Source: Paenibacillus sp. LHD-117
GTDB taxonomy: Bacteria; Bacillota; Bacilli; Paenibacillales; Paenibacillaceae
DNA: 64,000 nucleotides
NCBI RefSeq assembly: GCF_030929555.1
Contig: NZ_JAVFVT010000001.1
Span: forward strand, 62,001 to 126,000
Direction of reading: 5' to 3'
Positions 8,525 to 17,181 of this stretch are shown here, piece by piece. Numbering within the stretch: position 1 is the first letter of the stretch; each line of letters opens with the position of its first letter. The translations under genes and the position numbers were made by a program. The notes beneath the pieces were generated by a model that did not search any database, was not told where the DNA came from, and saw nothing but the letters and a program-made list of their open reading frames with translations.

Positions 8525-9667
8525 TTAATAAATGCGATAATTGCCGCTTAAAGCCAACAGGGTGAAGAAATAAAGGCAATTGTCATAATAGCGGCGAACG
8601 CCGATACGAAGCGGTGTATTCCAGAACAGACGGACGAATTGCTCCGATTCTGGACCGTCCGCGGCAAGCGAGGCCATAGCATTCGTTGCAAGGAGACCGA
8701 TCGGATGCAAAGCTGGTTCGTCGAACGGCTGTCCGGCGATCATGTAACGGCGGTAATCGGATACATCGATATCACGGAAGAAGCTCTGCAGCCGGTTCGA
8801 TTGTCCCACCTGCCAAGGGTCGGAGCGGAACCATTCCCAGTCCAGACCAATATTGGCGGCAACCCGATATGCATCGCTAAAAAAATGTCTGAAGTCTCCG
8901 TGAGGCTGCGGCTCAGTTGGCGTACCATCATAATTCGCGTATTCAGGCGACAGACCTGTGACCGGATGACAAGCGGTATGAAGGTAAGCCCGGCTTGCCG
9001 CAGCTGCTTCCCGCCAGAAAGGTCTGTCCCGCTCATCAGCCTGCAGCGCAAATAATTCGTAGAAATGAGGCAAATGGTAGGATGGATCGCTAAATGGAGA
9101 TTCCGGAATAAATTTGATCAATTTCGTCTCAGGGTCCCACATCGAATCGCCGTCATCTTCCTCGCCCTTGTGTACGCAAGCACGAAGGATCGTTTTTGCT
9201 TGTTCGGAATAGTCGTACGGAGTAGGACCATCGCCCCAACGGTTTGAAGCAAAAAACAACACCATGGCGTAAAACTCTTCTCCGTCAGGCGCTGGACCTT
9301 GGGATATGCGAGTGCCGTCAGGTTTGCAGTGCCAAGCAAAGTAGTCTTTGTAGCGACCTTCCTTATGCTGCATAAACGTTTTTGAAAACGTCCATAGCCG
9401 ATCGAAGATGTCCTTCTTGTCCATCTGAACCGCCATCATCATGCCGTAGGACATGCCTTCAGTACGTACATCCGAATTTCCCGTATCGAGCATATAGCCC
9501 ATATTATCGCCCATTGGGTAGTAGATACGCACATCGGGTGCTCCATCGAATAGTTCGGACCAAGACTTATCCAACTTTTCTATAATCGATTTTTCTGAAT
9601 ATCCGAGTTCCTTAAACAGGTTGCGGTATTCACCTGAATAATAGGCTCCTTGCGTGAGTGCCGTCAT
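8525..9667 (-). CDS. rex: GH8 reducing-end xylose-releasing exo-oligoxylanase (Rex)
   Basis: An inverting (alpha/alpha)6-barrel enzyme that removes single xylose units from the reducing end of xylo-oligosaccharides. The 380-residue length and lack of a signal peptide match the cytoplasmic Rex of Bacillus halodurans. The key residues line up with only a two-residue offset: general acid Glu70 in VRTEGMSYG, general base Asp265 in FFSDAYR (Asp263 in the Bacillus enzyme) and the Rex-specific His321 in ALHPIG (His319). The start ATG is preceded by GGAGG at good spacing. It is transcribed divergently from the two-component and transport operon, sharing the 9668-9783 intergenic region, which fits digestion of the imported oligosaccharides. 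Confidence 0.92.
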   Translation of the reverse strand: MTALTQGAYYSGEYRNLFKELGYSEKSIIEKLDKSWSELFDGAPDVRIYYPMGDNMGYMLDTGNSDVRTEGMSYGMMMAVQMDKKDIFDRLWTFSKTFMQHKEGRYKDYFAWHCKPDGTRISQGPAPDGEEFYAMVLFFASNRWGDGPTPYDYSEQAKTILRACVHKGEEDDGDSMWDPETKLIKFIPESPFSDPSYHLPHFYELFALQADERDRPFWREAAAASRAYLHTACHPVTGLSPEYANYDGTPTEPQPHGDFRHFFSDAYRVAANIGLDWEWFRSDPWQVGQSNRLQSFFRDIDVSDYRRYMIAGQPFDEPALHPIGLLATNAMASLAADGPESEQFVRLFWNTPLRIGVRRYYDNCLYFFTLLALSGNYRIY

Positions 9668-9706
9668 CTAAATAAACCTCCATCTCTTATTTGTTTCATC
9701 ATAGCA

Positions 9707-9720
9707 TGAAAGCCATTTCA
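9707..9720. promoter_or_regulatory. cre-like palindrome between GH8 and the regulator operon
   Basis: TGAAAGCCATTTCA, with perfect TGAAA/TTTCA arms and 12 of 14 matches to the TGWAARCGYTWNCW catabolite-response consensus. It lies in the divergent promoter region, where CcpA could repress both sides. The central CG is replaced by CC, so binding is uncertain. Confidence 0.4.
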
Positions 9721-9783
9721 TAAATTTCAGCATTTGTTTTGAAAAGTATATGATTTTGAATTTGGTCTGGGAGGGTGAAGACG

Positions 9784-10505
9784 ATGTATACCGTCATTAT
9801 TGTTGATGACGAAAAATTTGTGCGCAAAGGCCTGATAAAGATGCTGGATTGGGAAAGCAGTGGTTTTCAAGTCATTGACGAGGCCGAAGATGGCGAGGAC
9901 GCCTTAATCCTATTGCGAGAAAAAAAGCCCGATTTGGTGCTTACGGATATCCGGATGCCTGTACTGGACGGGCTCGAACTTATTCATGCCGCATTTGAAG
10001 AGAAGATGGAAACGGAATTTATCATTATTAGCGGATACAACGATTTCAGGTACGCTAGGCAAGCAATGCGATACGGAGTGCTGGATTATGTCTTGAAACC
10101 TGTTGATCAAGCTGAAATTAAGCAAGCGCTTGAAAAAATTTTCGTACTAGGCAGGTGGAGAAGAAACAACCGAAAGAACACGGCCTATTGATCACTATAA
10201 AAAGCTATATCGAAGAGCATTTCCGCGAGCCAATTAATCTGAAGAGCACAGCCTCCCACTTCTATTTGAACTCGGCTTATCTCGGCCAACTGTTCAAGCG
10301 AAGGTACGGTATTTATTTCAATGAGTACTTAACGAAGCTCCGAATGGACGAAGCAAAGAAACTGCTGAGGGAGTCGAATTTACGTATTTATGAGATCGCG
10401 AAGCAGGTTGGCTTTAATCAAGCTGCTTATTTCGTCACACAATTCGAGAAACGAGAGCAAATGTCACCGTCGGTATACCGCAATCAAGTGAATGATCAGG
10501 AGTAG
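9784..10505 (+). pseudogene. YesN-like response regulator (REC + AraC-type HTH), frameshifted
   Basis: The N-terminal receiver is canonical: Asp8, Asp9 and Glu10 in VDDE, phosphoacceptor Asp55 in LVLTDIRMP, Ser in IIISG and Lys in VLKPVD. The AraC-type DNA-binding half (SYIEEHFREP to MSPSVYRNQ) follows but lies one frame back (-1): the receiver frame stops at 10191 and the HTH frame opens after a TGA at 10131-10133. The two frames overlap over 10134-10191, which includes the run AAAAAATTTT (10133-10142). One extra A there would give a 240-residue regulator of the same size as its two paralogues. The start is ATG 9784, with GGGAGG nine bases before. It is upstream of its kinase gene. This could be a real mutation, slippage or a sequencing error. 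Confidence 0.75.
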
Positions 10506-10524
10506 CCGTGAGAGGATGGAGCCT

Positions 10525-12288
10525 ATGTTGAGCTTGATGAACGATATGCGGTTGCGCAACAAAATGTTTTTTGTTTATTTTGTAAGTGTATTTGCCCCAC
10601 TTTTGTTGACTAACGTTATCTTTTACCAGGTGATCACGAACAATGTAAAGACGCAAAGGCTGGATGACATCGAGCGTGCAGTTGAGCAGATCCGGAACGA
10701 TTTCCGGTCACAAATAGATGAAGCAGTGGGATTATCCGCTTTCTATTACGCAGACTACAATACGAATGAAATCCTTGAGCGGGATTTCGCTAATCCCGAA
10801 TCCTATATCGAGGCTTACGATTCATACCTAAGGCGTACGCTCGGAAATTACAGTCCGGGCTTCTTGTCGCTCCAGAGCGTCACCATTTATGCGGATAATC
10901 TCTCATTGCTTCATTCAGGCAATATCGGCTATTTATCGGACGATATCCGTAGCACGAGCTGGTATAAAGCAGCTGTAAGCAGTAAGCGTTCACAGCCCGT
11001 GTTTACCCGGATAGAAAGCATGGACGGCGATTTCGCAACTTTCTCACTGATTCGAAAGCTCAATTATTTCTCGGATCAGATGCAGAAGGAGAAATTGCTC
11101 CGGATTGACTTCAAAACAATTGATTTGGAATCAATCTTCGCCAATTTGAATATGGAAGGCGACATGTATCTGCTTAATCCTGAGGGCGAAATCGAGTACA
11201 CGACGAATACGAATGTTAATTGGATTGAACATAGGAAGACAAGGTTTTCGTCATTATCGTCGAAAGATTCGATTGAATTCGTGAAAGAGTATCGGGGAAT
11301 CAGCTATTTGGATGGTTGGCGGATCGTAGGTACGATAAATGAAGACGAGGTCGTGCAGGAAGTACAGAAATCGCGTAGTTTTATCTGGTGGTCCGCTTGC
11401 ATGATGATGGTCGTCCCCACAGCCTTCATTCTCTTGATGACGAAGTCGATTAATCAGCGAATTGTACAGATTCTGAAACATATGAAAAAAGTAAAAAGCC
11501 AAAATTTTGAAATGATAGGTCAACCGGAGTCAAAAGATGAAATTGGGCAACTGACACTAGAGTTCAACCAGATGATATTACAGGTGAAGTCCTTAATCCA
11601 GGATGTGTACTTGGCAGATATTCGAACAAAGTCCATGGAGCTTGAGCGCCGCAAAGCACAATTAAATGCACTTCAAAGTCAAATCAACCCGCATTTCCTG
11701 TTTAATGCCCTGGAAACGATCCGGATGCGCAGCATGCTCAAAAATGAAGAAGAGACGGCAGCGATCATCCACAGCATGGCCAAGGTCTTCCGAAGCTCGC
11801 TAACCTGGAATCGCGATCGGGTTAGCGTCAATGAAGAACTAGGATTTATACAATGCTTTCTCGATATTCAGAAGTATCGATTCGAAGAAAAGCTGAACTT
11901 CTCACTCGACATCGCTGCGGAGACCCGATCGGTTGAAGTTCCGAAAATGGTGTTTCTGCCGTTTGTCGAAAATGCCTGCATACATGGGATTGAACCACTC
12001 AAACGTGGCGGCAAGATCGATATTCGGATTAATGCTGACGAAAGCGAAATTGTGTTTACCATCCGGGATAACGGAGTCGGCATGGAGCAGGAGAAGGTTG
12101 CTTCCTGGTATCGCTTCTTAGAGCTGGAAGAAGTGATGGGCGAACGAATAGGCGTTCAGAACGTTATCTACCGTGCGAAGATGATCTATGGCGACAAGTT
12201 CCGATTTAAAGCAGCGAGCGAATTGGGTAAAGGAACTTTAGTCGAAATACGATTACCGCGTGATTCGACTCAAAACTATAATTTGTGA
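10525..12288 (+). CDS. YesM-type sensor histidine kinase
   Basis: Membrane kinase expected to phosphorylate the adjacent regulator. An N-terminal membrane segment (FFVYFVSVFAPLLLTNVIFY), a large extracellular sensor region of about 240 residues, a second membrane segment (SFIWWSACMMMVVPTAFILL), a HAMP linker, then a His_kinase domain with the phospho-His in SQINPHFLFNALE and an ATP-binding domain with IRDNGVGM and GIGVQN-type motifs (here RIGVQNV) and GKGT near the end. ATG 10525 is chosen because GAGAGG lies nine bases upstream; the frame is open from 10492, overlapping the regulator's end. The next gene is the importer lipoprotein, so sensing of xylan or arabinan oligosaccharides is the likely role. 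Confidence 0.93.
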   Translation: MLSLMNDMRLRNKMFFVYFVSVFAPLLLTNVIFYQVITNNVKTQRLDDIERAVEQIRNDFRSQIDEAVGLSAFYYADYNTNEILERDFANPESYIEAYDSYLRRTLGNYSPGFLSLQSVTIYADNLSLLHSGNIGYLSDDIRSTSWYKAAVSSKRSQPVFTRIESMDGDFATFSLIRKLNYFSDQMQKEKLLRIDFKTIDLESIFANLNMEGDMYLLNPEGEIEYTTNTNVNWIEHRKTRFSSLSSKDSIEFVKEYRGISYLDGWRIVGTINEDEVVQEVQKSRSFIWWSACMMMVVPTAFILLMTKSINQRIVQILKHMKKVKSQNFEMIGQPESKDEIGQLTLEFNQMILQVKSLIQDVYLADIRTKSMELERRKAQLNALQSQINPHFLFNALETIRMRSMLKNEEETAAIIHSMAKVFRSSLTWNRDRVSVNEELGFIQCFLDIQKYRFEEKLNFSLDIAAETRSVEVPKMVFLPFVENACIHGIEPLKRGGKIDIRINADESEIVFTIRDNGVGMEQEKVASWYRFLELEEVMGERIGVQNVIYRAKMIYGDKFRFKAASELGKGTLVEIRLPRDSTQNYNL

Positions 12289-12308
12289 AATAAGACGCTA
12301 CTCATACG

Positions 12309-12341
12309 CGGGTCATCAAAAAATGTAATCGCTTTTATAAT
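12309..12341 (+). promoter_or_regulatory. probable promoter of the importer operon with cre-like box
   Basis: TGTAATCGCTTTTA at 12324-12337 matches 12 of 14 catabolite-response positions and overlaps a perfect -10 TATAAT at 12336-12341. There is no good -35 box, which suggests activation. A single CGGGT lies at 12309, but no second repeat is found 22 bases on. Confidence 0.4.
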
Positions 12342-12384
12342 GAAGATGCAACAAATTATAGTTATCGAAAGGGGAAGAAAAACA

Positions 12385-14073
12385 GTGAAGAAAAAGAAAA
12401 TAATGTTGCTTACAGCTGTAGCCGCCCTAATGCTCTCCGTTGTAACCGCGTGTTCTGGTAACAATAATAACGAACCAGCCGCGACAAACGGCGGAAGCGG
12501 AGGAGAGGGAAAGACGCAAGAGAAGGCCACCTTCACGATCTATAATGGCGTGGCCGGAACCAAGGACGTTAATACAAACGAAACAACAATCGGGAAAATG
12601 CTCGAAGACCAAACCGGCGTCAATTTTAAATTGGAGTTTCTCGTTGGCGATTTGAACACAAAAATCGGTACGATGATTGCTTCGGGCGAATATCCGGATG
12701 TCCTAATTCCGGACGCGGCAATGGAGGAAGTGTTGAATGCAGGAGCCTTCATCCCGCTCGACGATCTTATTGAACAACACGGTCCGAATATTAAGCGTGT
12801 ATACGGTCAGTACTTGGACCAAATGAGATCCAAGGACGGCAAGCTTTATATTCTGCCAATCGCTGTACAAGTTGGAGAGTTCGTACCGGATCCCGAGCCA
12901 GGCGCAGCATTCTGGGTGCAGCGCCGAGTGCTGGAAGAGGCTGGTTACCCGGAAATCAAAACGCTCGATCAATATATCGAGTTAATTACGAATTACAGGG
13001 ACAAGCACAAGGATGAGAAATTGACGGGCATGGTATCGTTGTCGCATGACTGGCGTTTCTTTGCAACCTCCAATCCGCCGATGCACCTGATGGGTTACCC
13101 GAACGATGGTAACGTAATGGTAGATCCAAACACGCTGGAAGCGAAGACATACGCTGGTTCCGATGCCTCCAAGAAGTGGCTGAAGGCGCTAAGCGATTTA
13201 AATGCTAATGGCATGTTCGATAAAGCTTCGTTCGTAGATAACTATGATCAATATATTGCAAAACTGACTTCGCACAATGTTCTCGGTTTCTTCGATTACA
13301 GATGGCAAGTGCAAAGCGGGCTGAATGTACTTAAGGATGCGGCGCGTAAAGATCCTTCGCTCGACGGTTACAACTATTTCCCTCTGCCCGTAACGTTTGA
13401 TGAGAATACGCCTGACGCGTATATAGATCCGCAAGGCGGACTTGTTACGAACCGGGGAATCGGCATCACGGTGAGCGCAAAGGATCCGGAACGTATTATT
13501 CAATACTTTGACAACATGCTGAAGGAAGAAAACCAAATTCTAACTTCGTGGGGCATTAAAGGCGAGACGTACGAAGTGGATGAGAATGGCCGATATTATC
13601 GAACACAGGAACAAATCGAAAAGATCGACGAAGCCTTTAACGAAAAGTTCGGCTTTAAGCAATATGGTTGGAACTGGCCGAGCTACACGGGTAACTCGAC
13701 TCTCTCGGATGGCAACGCCAAAGGCGTTGGCGTTCAGCCGGAAGTATTCCAAACGAGCTTGACGGATAAGGATAAACAAATCTTGGAGAAATACGACGTT
13801 CAAACATATAGCCAGATGTTCGCCAAGCCTGTATTCCGCGCTTGGTACCCGGCCTGGGGCTTCGCCAAGGAACAGAATTCCCCTGAGCTGATGTGGGAAA
13901 CGAAAAAAGACGAGTTGACGAAGAAATACTTCCCGAAACTGGTTCTGTCTGCTCCCGACAAGTTCGAATCGGTCTGGGAAGATTACATGAAAGAATTAAG
14001 CAAGCTGGATACGGTCGGATATGAGAAATGGACGACGGATCAAGTGAAGCTGAAAGTCGAAGCAACTAAATAA
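12385..14073 (+). CDS. LplA-type sugar ABC importer, solute-binding lipoprotein
   Basis: Extracytoplasmic lipoprotein that captures an oligosaccharide for import. A lipobox is visible in SVVTAC, with Cys at the end of a 22-residue signal, followed by an Asn/Gly-rich tether and a large SBP_bac fold (total about 562 residues, as in LplA-type proteins). GTG 12385 is chosen because AAAGGGG precedes it by about ten bases; ATG 12340 would give an N-terminus that breaks the signal pattern. It lies directly after a YesM/YesN pair and ahead of two permeases, the usual order of aldouronate or xylo-oligosaccharide uptake operons. The exact ligand cannot be read from the sequence. Confidence 0.9.
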   Translation: MKKKKIMLLTAVAALMLSVVTACSGNNNNEPAATNGGSGGEGKTQEKATFTIYNGVAGTKDVNTNETTIGKMLEDQTGVNFKLEFLVGDLNTKIGTMIASGEYPDVLIPDAAMEEVLNAGAFIPLDDLIEQHGPNIKRVYGQYLDQMRSKDGKLYILPIAVQVGEFVPDPEPGAAFWVQRRVLEEAGYPEIKTLDQYIELITNYRDKHKDEKLTGMVSLSHDWRFFATSNPPMHLMGYPNDGNVMVDPNTLEAKTYAGSDASKKWLKALSDLNANGMFDKASFVDNYDQYIAKLTSHNVLGFFDYRWQVQSGLNVLKDAARKDPSLDGYNYFPLPVTFDENTPDAYIDPQGGLVTNRGIGITVSAKDPERIIQYFDNMLKEENQILTSWGIKGETYEVDENGRYYRTQEQIEKIDEAFNEKFGFKQYGWNWPSYTGNSTLSDGNAKGVGVQPEVFQTSLTDKDKQILEKYDVQTYSQMFAKPVFRAWYPAWGFAKEQNSPELMWETKKDELTKKYFPKLVLSAPDKFESVWEDYMKELSKLDTVGYEKWTTDQVKLKVEATK

Positions 14074-14083
14074 TCGATCTTGG

Positions 14084-14130
14084 AGAAAGGCCGGACACTG
14101 CGAATGGACAGACACTCCGGCCTTTCCTCT
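14084..14130 (+). terminator. intra-operon hairpin (partial terminator)
   Basis: AGAAAGGCCGGA (14084-14095) pairs with TCCGGCCTTTC (14116-14126) around a 20-base loop. It lies between the binding-protein gene and its permeases. Such hairpins usually protect or partly end the message, so that more binding protein than permease is made. Confidence 0.65.
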
Positions 14131-14170
14131 ATTCCCTTCACACCACTGGATACCGGAAGGAGAGAATCGT

Positions 14171-15145
14171 TTGAAAACCAATATTGTAGAGACAACGTCC
14201 CGGGCATCAGAGAGCAATAAAGCGAAGGGGATCCGTCTATTTATTCAGAAGCTGGTCAGGCAACGAGCATTGGTTATCATGTCTGTTCCTTTTTTAATCT
14301 GGCTCTTCATATTCAAATACGTTCCGATCTGGGGTTGGACGATTGCTTTTCAAGACTATAAGCCTGCTCTTGGGTTCTGGGAGCAAACCTGGATCGGTTT
14401 GGATCATTTCCAGTTTTTATTTGGAGACGAACGTTTCATCCGTGTACTGCGTAATACGCTCGCGATGAGCTCCATTAATTTAATTTTTGGCTTTGTTACG
14501 GCAATTGGACTCGCACTATTGTTGAATGAAATCCGCCGGGTAGCGTTTAAGCGAGTCGTGCAGACGGTAAGTTATTTGCCGCACTTTATTTCATGGGTCG
14601 TAGCGGCCAGTATCATTCAGACAACGCTGGCACCTGACGGCATTATTAATCAACTATTGAAATGGCTAGGTACCGTCAAAGAAGGAAATGAAATCTTATT
14701 TTTAGGTATACCAGAATATTTCTGGACGATCTTCGGGGCTAGCTCCATCTGGAAGGATATCGGTTGGAATACAATTGTGTATCTGGCAGCTATGACAACG
14801 ATCGACCCCGCGCAATACGAAGCGGCGGAGATCGATGGCGCGAACCGATTTAAACGAATGATGTACATTACGCTTCCGGGAATCAAATCGGTTATCATCG
14901 TGTTATTAATTATGAATATCGGCTATTTGCTGGAATCGGGATTTGAGCCGCAATATTTGCTTGGCAACGGTTTGAATGTGGACTATTCCGAGAACATTGA
15001 TATATTCGTCTTGAAGTATGGTATCGCACAGAGTAACTTCTCGCTCTCAATTGCCGCGGGAATGTTCAAGACGGTAGTCAGTTTCATCCTGTTGTTTGCG
15101 GCAAATACGCTTGCGAAACGCATGGGTGAATCCAGACTATTCTAG
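14171..15145 (+). CDS. LplB-type sugar ABC importer permease
   Basis: Inner-membrane permease with six predicted spans (VIMSVPFLIWLFIFKYVPIW to FILLFAANTLA). The EAA loop that docks the ATPase is EAAEIDGANRFKRMMYITLP. The TTG start is preceded by AAGGAGA at 8-base spacing. It forms the transporter with the next gene and the lipoprotein upstream. No ATPase gene follows. Confidence 0.92.
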   Translation: MKTNIVETTSRASESNKAKGIRLFIQKLVRQRALVIMSVPFLIWLFIFKYVPIWGWTIAFQDYKPALGFWEQTWIGLDHFQFLFGDERFIRVLRNTLAMSSINLIFGFVTAIGLALLLNEIRRVAFKRVVQTVSYLPHFISWVVAASIIQTTLAPDGIINQLLKWLGTVKEGNEILFLGIPEYFWTIFGASSIWKDIGWNTIVYLAAMTTIDPAQYEAAEIDGANRFKRMMYITLPGIKSVIIVLLIMNIGYLLESGFEPQYLLGNGLNVDYSENIDIFVLKYGIAQSNFSLSIAAGMFKTVVSFILLFAANTLAKRMGESRLF

Positions 15146-15163
15146 AATGGAGGGCATGAGAAT

Positions 15164-16102
15164 ATGGCCGCAAGCAGCGTGAAGGCAAAAAAGTCGACTA
15201 GAATCAAGCAGTCTACGGGGGATCGCATTTTCGATATTTGCAACTATGTATTTATGATCTTATTGATGATCGTTACACTTTATCCATTTCTCAATGTACT
15301 GGCGGTGTCGCTAAATAGCGCGCAGGATTCGATCAAGGGCGGGATTTATCTGCTTCCGCGGGTATGGACTCTTGAAAACTACAATTATATTTTTAAGGAA
15401 GCGACAATTTTCCATGCTACTTATATCTCCGTGCTGCGTACGATCATCGGTACGGTGACGACGGTGTTCTGCTCAGCCATGGTTGCATATACAATCAGCA
15501 GACAGGACTACGTGCTTCGCAATTTCATCACGGTTGCCTTTATCTTAACGATGTATTTCAACGGAGGATTAATTCCTAATTACTTGCTTATTCGGGATCT
15601 GGATCTGATCGGAAGCTTCTGGGTGTACATTTGGCCAGGTCTCATTGGGGTGTTTAATCTCATCATTATTCGATCCTTTATCGAAGGATTGCCCGACAGC
15701 ATTCTGGAATCCAGCAAAATCGATGGTGCGGGAGAATATCGTACGTTTTTCAATATCGTTTTGCCGCTTACTGCGCCTGTATTGGCGACTGTCGCTCTAT
15801 TTTCGGGGGTGTACCAATGGAACTCCTGGTTTGATGTGTTTCTTTACAACTCCTCACATATTGACCTCAGTACATTACAGTATGAGTTGCAGAAAATATT
15901 GCAAAACTCCAATGCCAGTTCAGGTACGTCAAGCCTGGACGGCATGATTAACGGCGCGAGCGGGGCTCAGCAAAATACGGTTACGCCGCTATCCGTTCGA
16001 GCTACAATGACAATCGTAGCTTCTGTACCAATTATCATGGTGTATCCATTCCTGCAGAAGTACTTTGTTAAGGGTATGATGGTTGGAGGAGTTAAGGGTT
16101 AA
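15164..16102 (+). CDS. YtcP/LplC-type sugar ABC importer permease
   Basis: Second permease of the importer, with six spans and the EAA loop ESSKIDGAGEYRTFFNIVLP. It starts 18 bases after the previous stop, with GGAGGG in front. The C-terminus ending VKGMMVGGVKG is typical of the YtcP subgroup. A long region around NASSGTSSLDGMINGASGAQ is the usual extracytoplasmic loop. Confidence 0.92.
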   Translation: MAASSVKAKKSTRIKQSTGDRIFDICNYVFMILLMIVTLYPFLNVLAVSLNSAQDSIKGGIYLLPRVWTLENYNYIFKEATIFHATYISVLRTIIGTVTTVFCSAMVAYTISRQDYVLRNFITVAFILTMYFNGGLIPNYLLIRDLDLIGSFWVYIWPGLIGVFNLIIIRSFIEGLPDSILESSKIDGAGEYRTFFNIVLPLTAPVLATVALFSGVYQWNSWFDVFLYNSSHIDLSTLQYELQKILQNSNASSGTSSLDGMINGASGAQQNTVTPLSVRATMTIVASVPIIMVYPFLQKYFVKGMMVGGVKG

Positions 16103-16106
16103 CAAA

Positions 16107-16147
16107 ACAAGGCGCAAGACTTAGATCATAAGTCCTGCGCCTTTTCT
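16107..16147. terminator. bidirectional terminator between convergent genes
   Basis: AAGGCGCAAGACTTA and TAAGTCCTGCGCCTT form a 14-pair stem with one mismatch around GATCA, with T-rich tails on both strands. It serves the importer operon (+) and the regulator gene (-). Confidence 0.85.
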
Positions 16148-16153
16148 ATTGCA

Positions 16154-16924
16154 TTATGCCGTTTCAGAAACGTGTTTTCTGTATTCATTCGCGCTTGATC
16201 CCGTATATTCTTTGAATTTCTTATAAAACCAATCGATCTCCGTATAGCCGATTTCATTGGCGATTTCATATACTCTCATATCCGTTTTTTCTAATAATAT
16301 CTTGGCCTTTTCCATACGTTGCTGAAGCAAATAGTCATTAAAGGTCATGTTTTCTTGGGTTTTAAATTTTTGCCCCAGATAGGAACTGTTGAAATGCATT
16401 AAATCCGAAATCTTCTTCAAAGTCACATTCTCATGCAGTTGCTGCTGAACGTAACCTTTGACTAGGTCGATAATGGATTCCGAAGATTGAATAGGTTCTT
16501 TCAAAGGGGTATCGAAAGGATGAGAATTGGCCTCCGGCTTGGCGTTCTCCAAGCTGTCTAGTTCCAACTTAACCGCTTTCAAACTTTCTGCAAGTTCGCT
16601 TGTTTGTATGGGGGCAGCCAAGTAATCACGTACTTGATAAGTTATAGCTTTTCTTGCTAAACGAAAATCATCGTCTCCTCCAAGGAGAATGATGGGGACT
16701 TTGCTTTTTTTCCGTATCCGCTGACAGAGAAGAATGCTTCCAGACTGAAAGCCTCTCATGTTAATGAGTACAAGCGAGTATTGGTTTCGACGAATGATTG
16801 GCGTGACTTTAGCGTACTCATCGATCGATGCAGAGATTGAAAAACCATGTTGCTTCCAATCAATCATGTTTTTGATTTGAGTTCTAGAGTGACTGTTCTG
16901 ATCAACAAGCAACACGGAATACAT
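16154..16924 (-). CDS. AraC-type regulator with degenerate (pseudo-)receiver domain, copy 1
   Basis: 256 residues: receiver-like fold (1-120), linker, AraC-type double HTH (about 155-256). The receiver aligns without gaps up to position 55 to the canonical regulator at 9784, but the phosphorylation chemistry is gone: VDDE is VDQN, phosphoacceptor Asp55 is Asn55 (LVLINMRG), the switch Ser is Gly (IILLGG) and the Lys of LKP is Ala (LAAP). It therefore cannot be switched by a histidine kinase in the normal way and may respond to a ligand or be constitutive. The DNA-binding half is nearly identical to that of copy 2 at 22865. ATG 16924 has GGGGGG upstream. It is transcribed away from the MacB-like operon; the CAGGT operator lies between. 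Confidence 0.9.
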   Translation of the reverse strand: MYSVLLVDQNSHSRTQIKNMIDWKQHGFSISASIDEYAKVTPIIRRNQYSLVLINMRGFQSGSILLCQRIRKKSKVPIILLGGDDDFRLARKAITYQVRDYLAAPIQTSELAESLKAVKLELDSLENAKPEANSHPFDTPLKEPIQSSESIIDLVKGYVQQQLHENVTLKKISDLMHFNSSYLGQKFKTQENMTFNDYLLQQRMEKAKILLEKTDMRVYEIANEIGYTEIDWFYKKFKEYTGSSANEYRKHVSETA

Positions 16925-16963
16925 GGTTGAGGCCCCCCGCTTTTCGAAAGTAATCTTTATTGA

Positions 16964-16979
16964 GTACGCTTTAATTATG
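16964..16979 (-). promoter_or_regulatory. shared upstream element of the pseudo-receiver regulators, copy 1
   Basis: Read on the - strand: CATAATTAAAGCGTAC. A closely similar block (ATAATGAAAGCGTAATC) lies upstream of the second regulator at 23681-23697. It contains an AAAGCGT cre-like core and lies about 40-55 bases before the start codon. Autoregulation or catabolite control are both possible. Confidence 0.4.
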
Positions 16980-17090
16980 CGGAATCAAGCACGTTATGAA
17001 CAAGGTGCATCTTTTTATTCTTACAACATCTCTTTACCTAAATGCGAGCGTTTACAATAGTTTTGCATTTGTAGTTAACATCTATTATTT

Positions 17091-17146
17091 AACGGGTCAT
17101 TATACAAAAAACGACAGGTACTTTTTGGGATACTTAACCGCTACAA
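17091..17146 (+). promoter_or_regulatory. composite operator upstream of the MacB-like ABC operon
   Basis: CGGGT at 17093-17097 and CAGGT at 17115-17119 (22 apart), then CGCTACA at 17139-17145 with its CG 24 bases after the second repeat. The second repeat is 67 bases before the ATG at 17182, almost the same as at the GH43 and binding-protein genes. Confidence 0.55.
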
Positions 17147-17181
17147 TGATTGCAAGTCATGAAGAGAATGGGGGAAGCCAA

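Noticed and set aside
10133..10142. AAAAAATTTT as a programmed -1 ribosomal frameshift site
   Set aside because: The codons (GAA AAA ATT TTC) do not fit the X XXY YYZ slippery pattern and no downstream stem is evident. A one-base loss is simpler, though polymerase slippage stays possible.
12309..12341. A sixth copy of the composite operator before the importer at 12385
   Set aside because: Only one CGGGT is present; the second CAGGT at 22-23 bases is missing.
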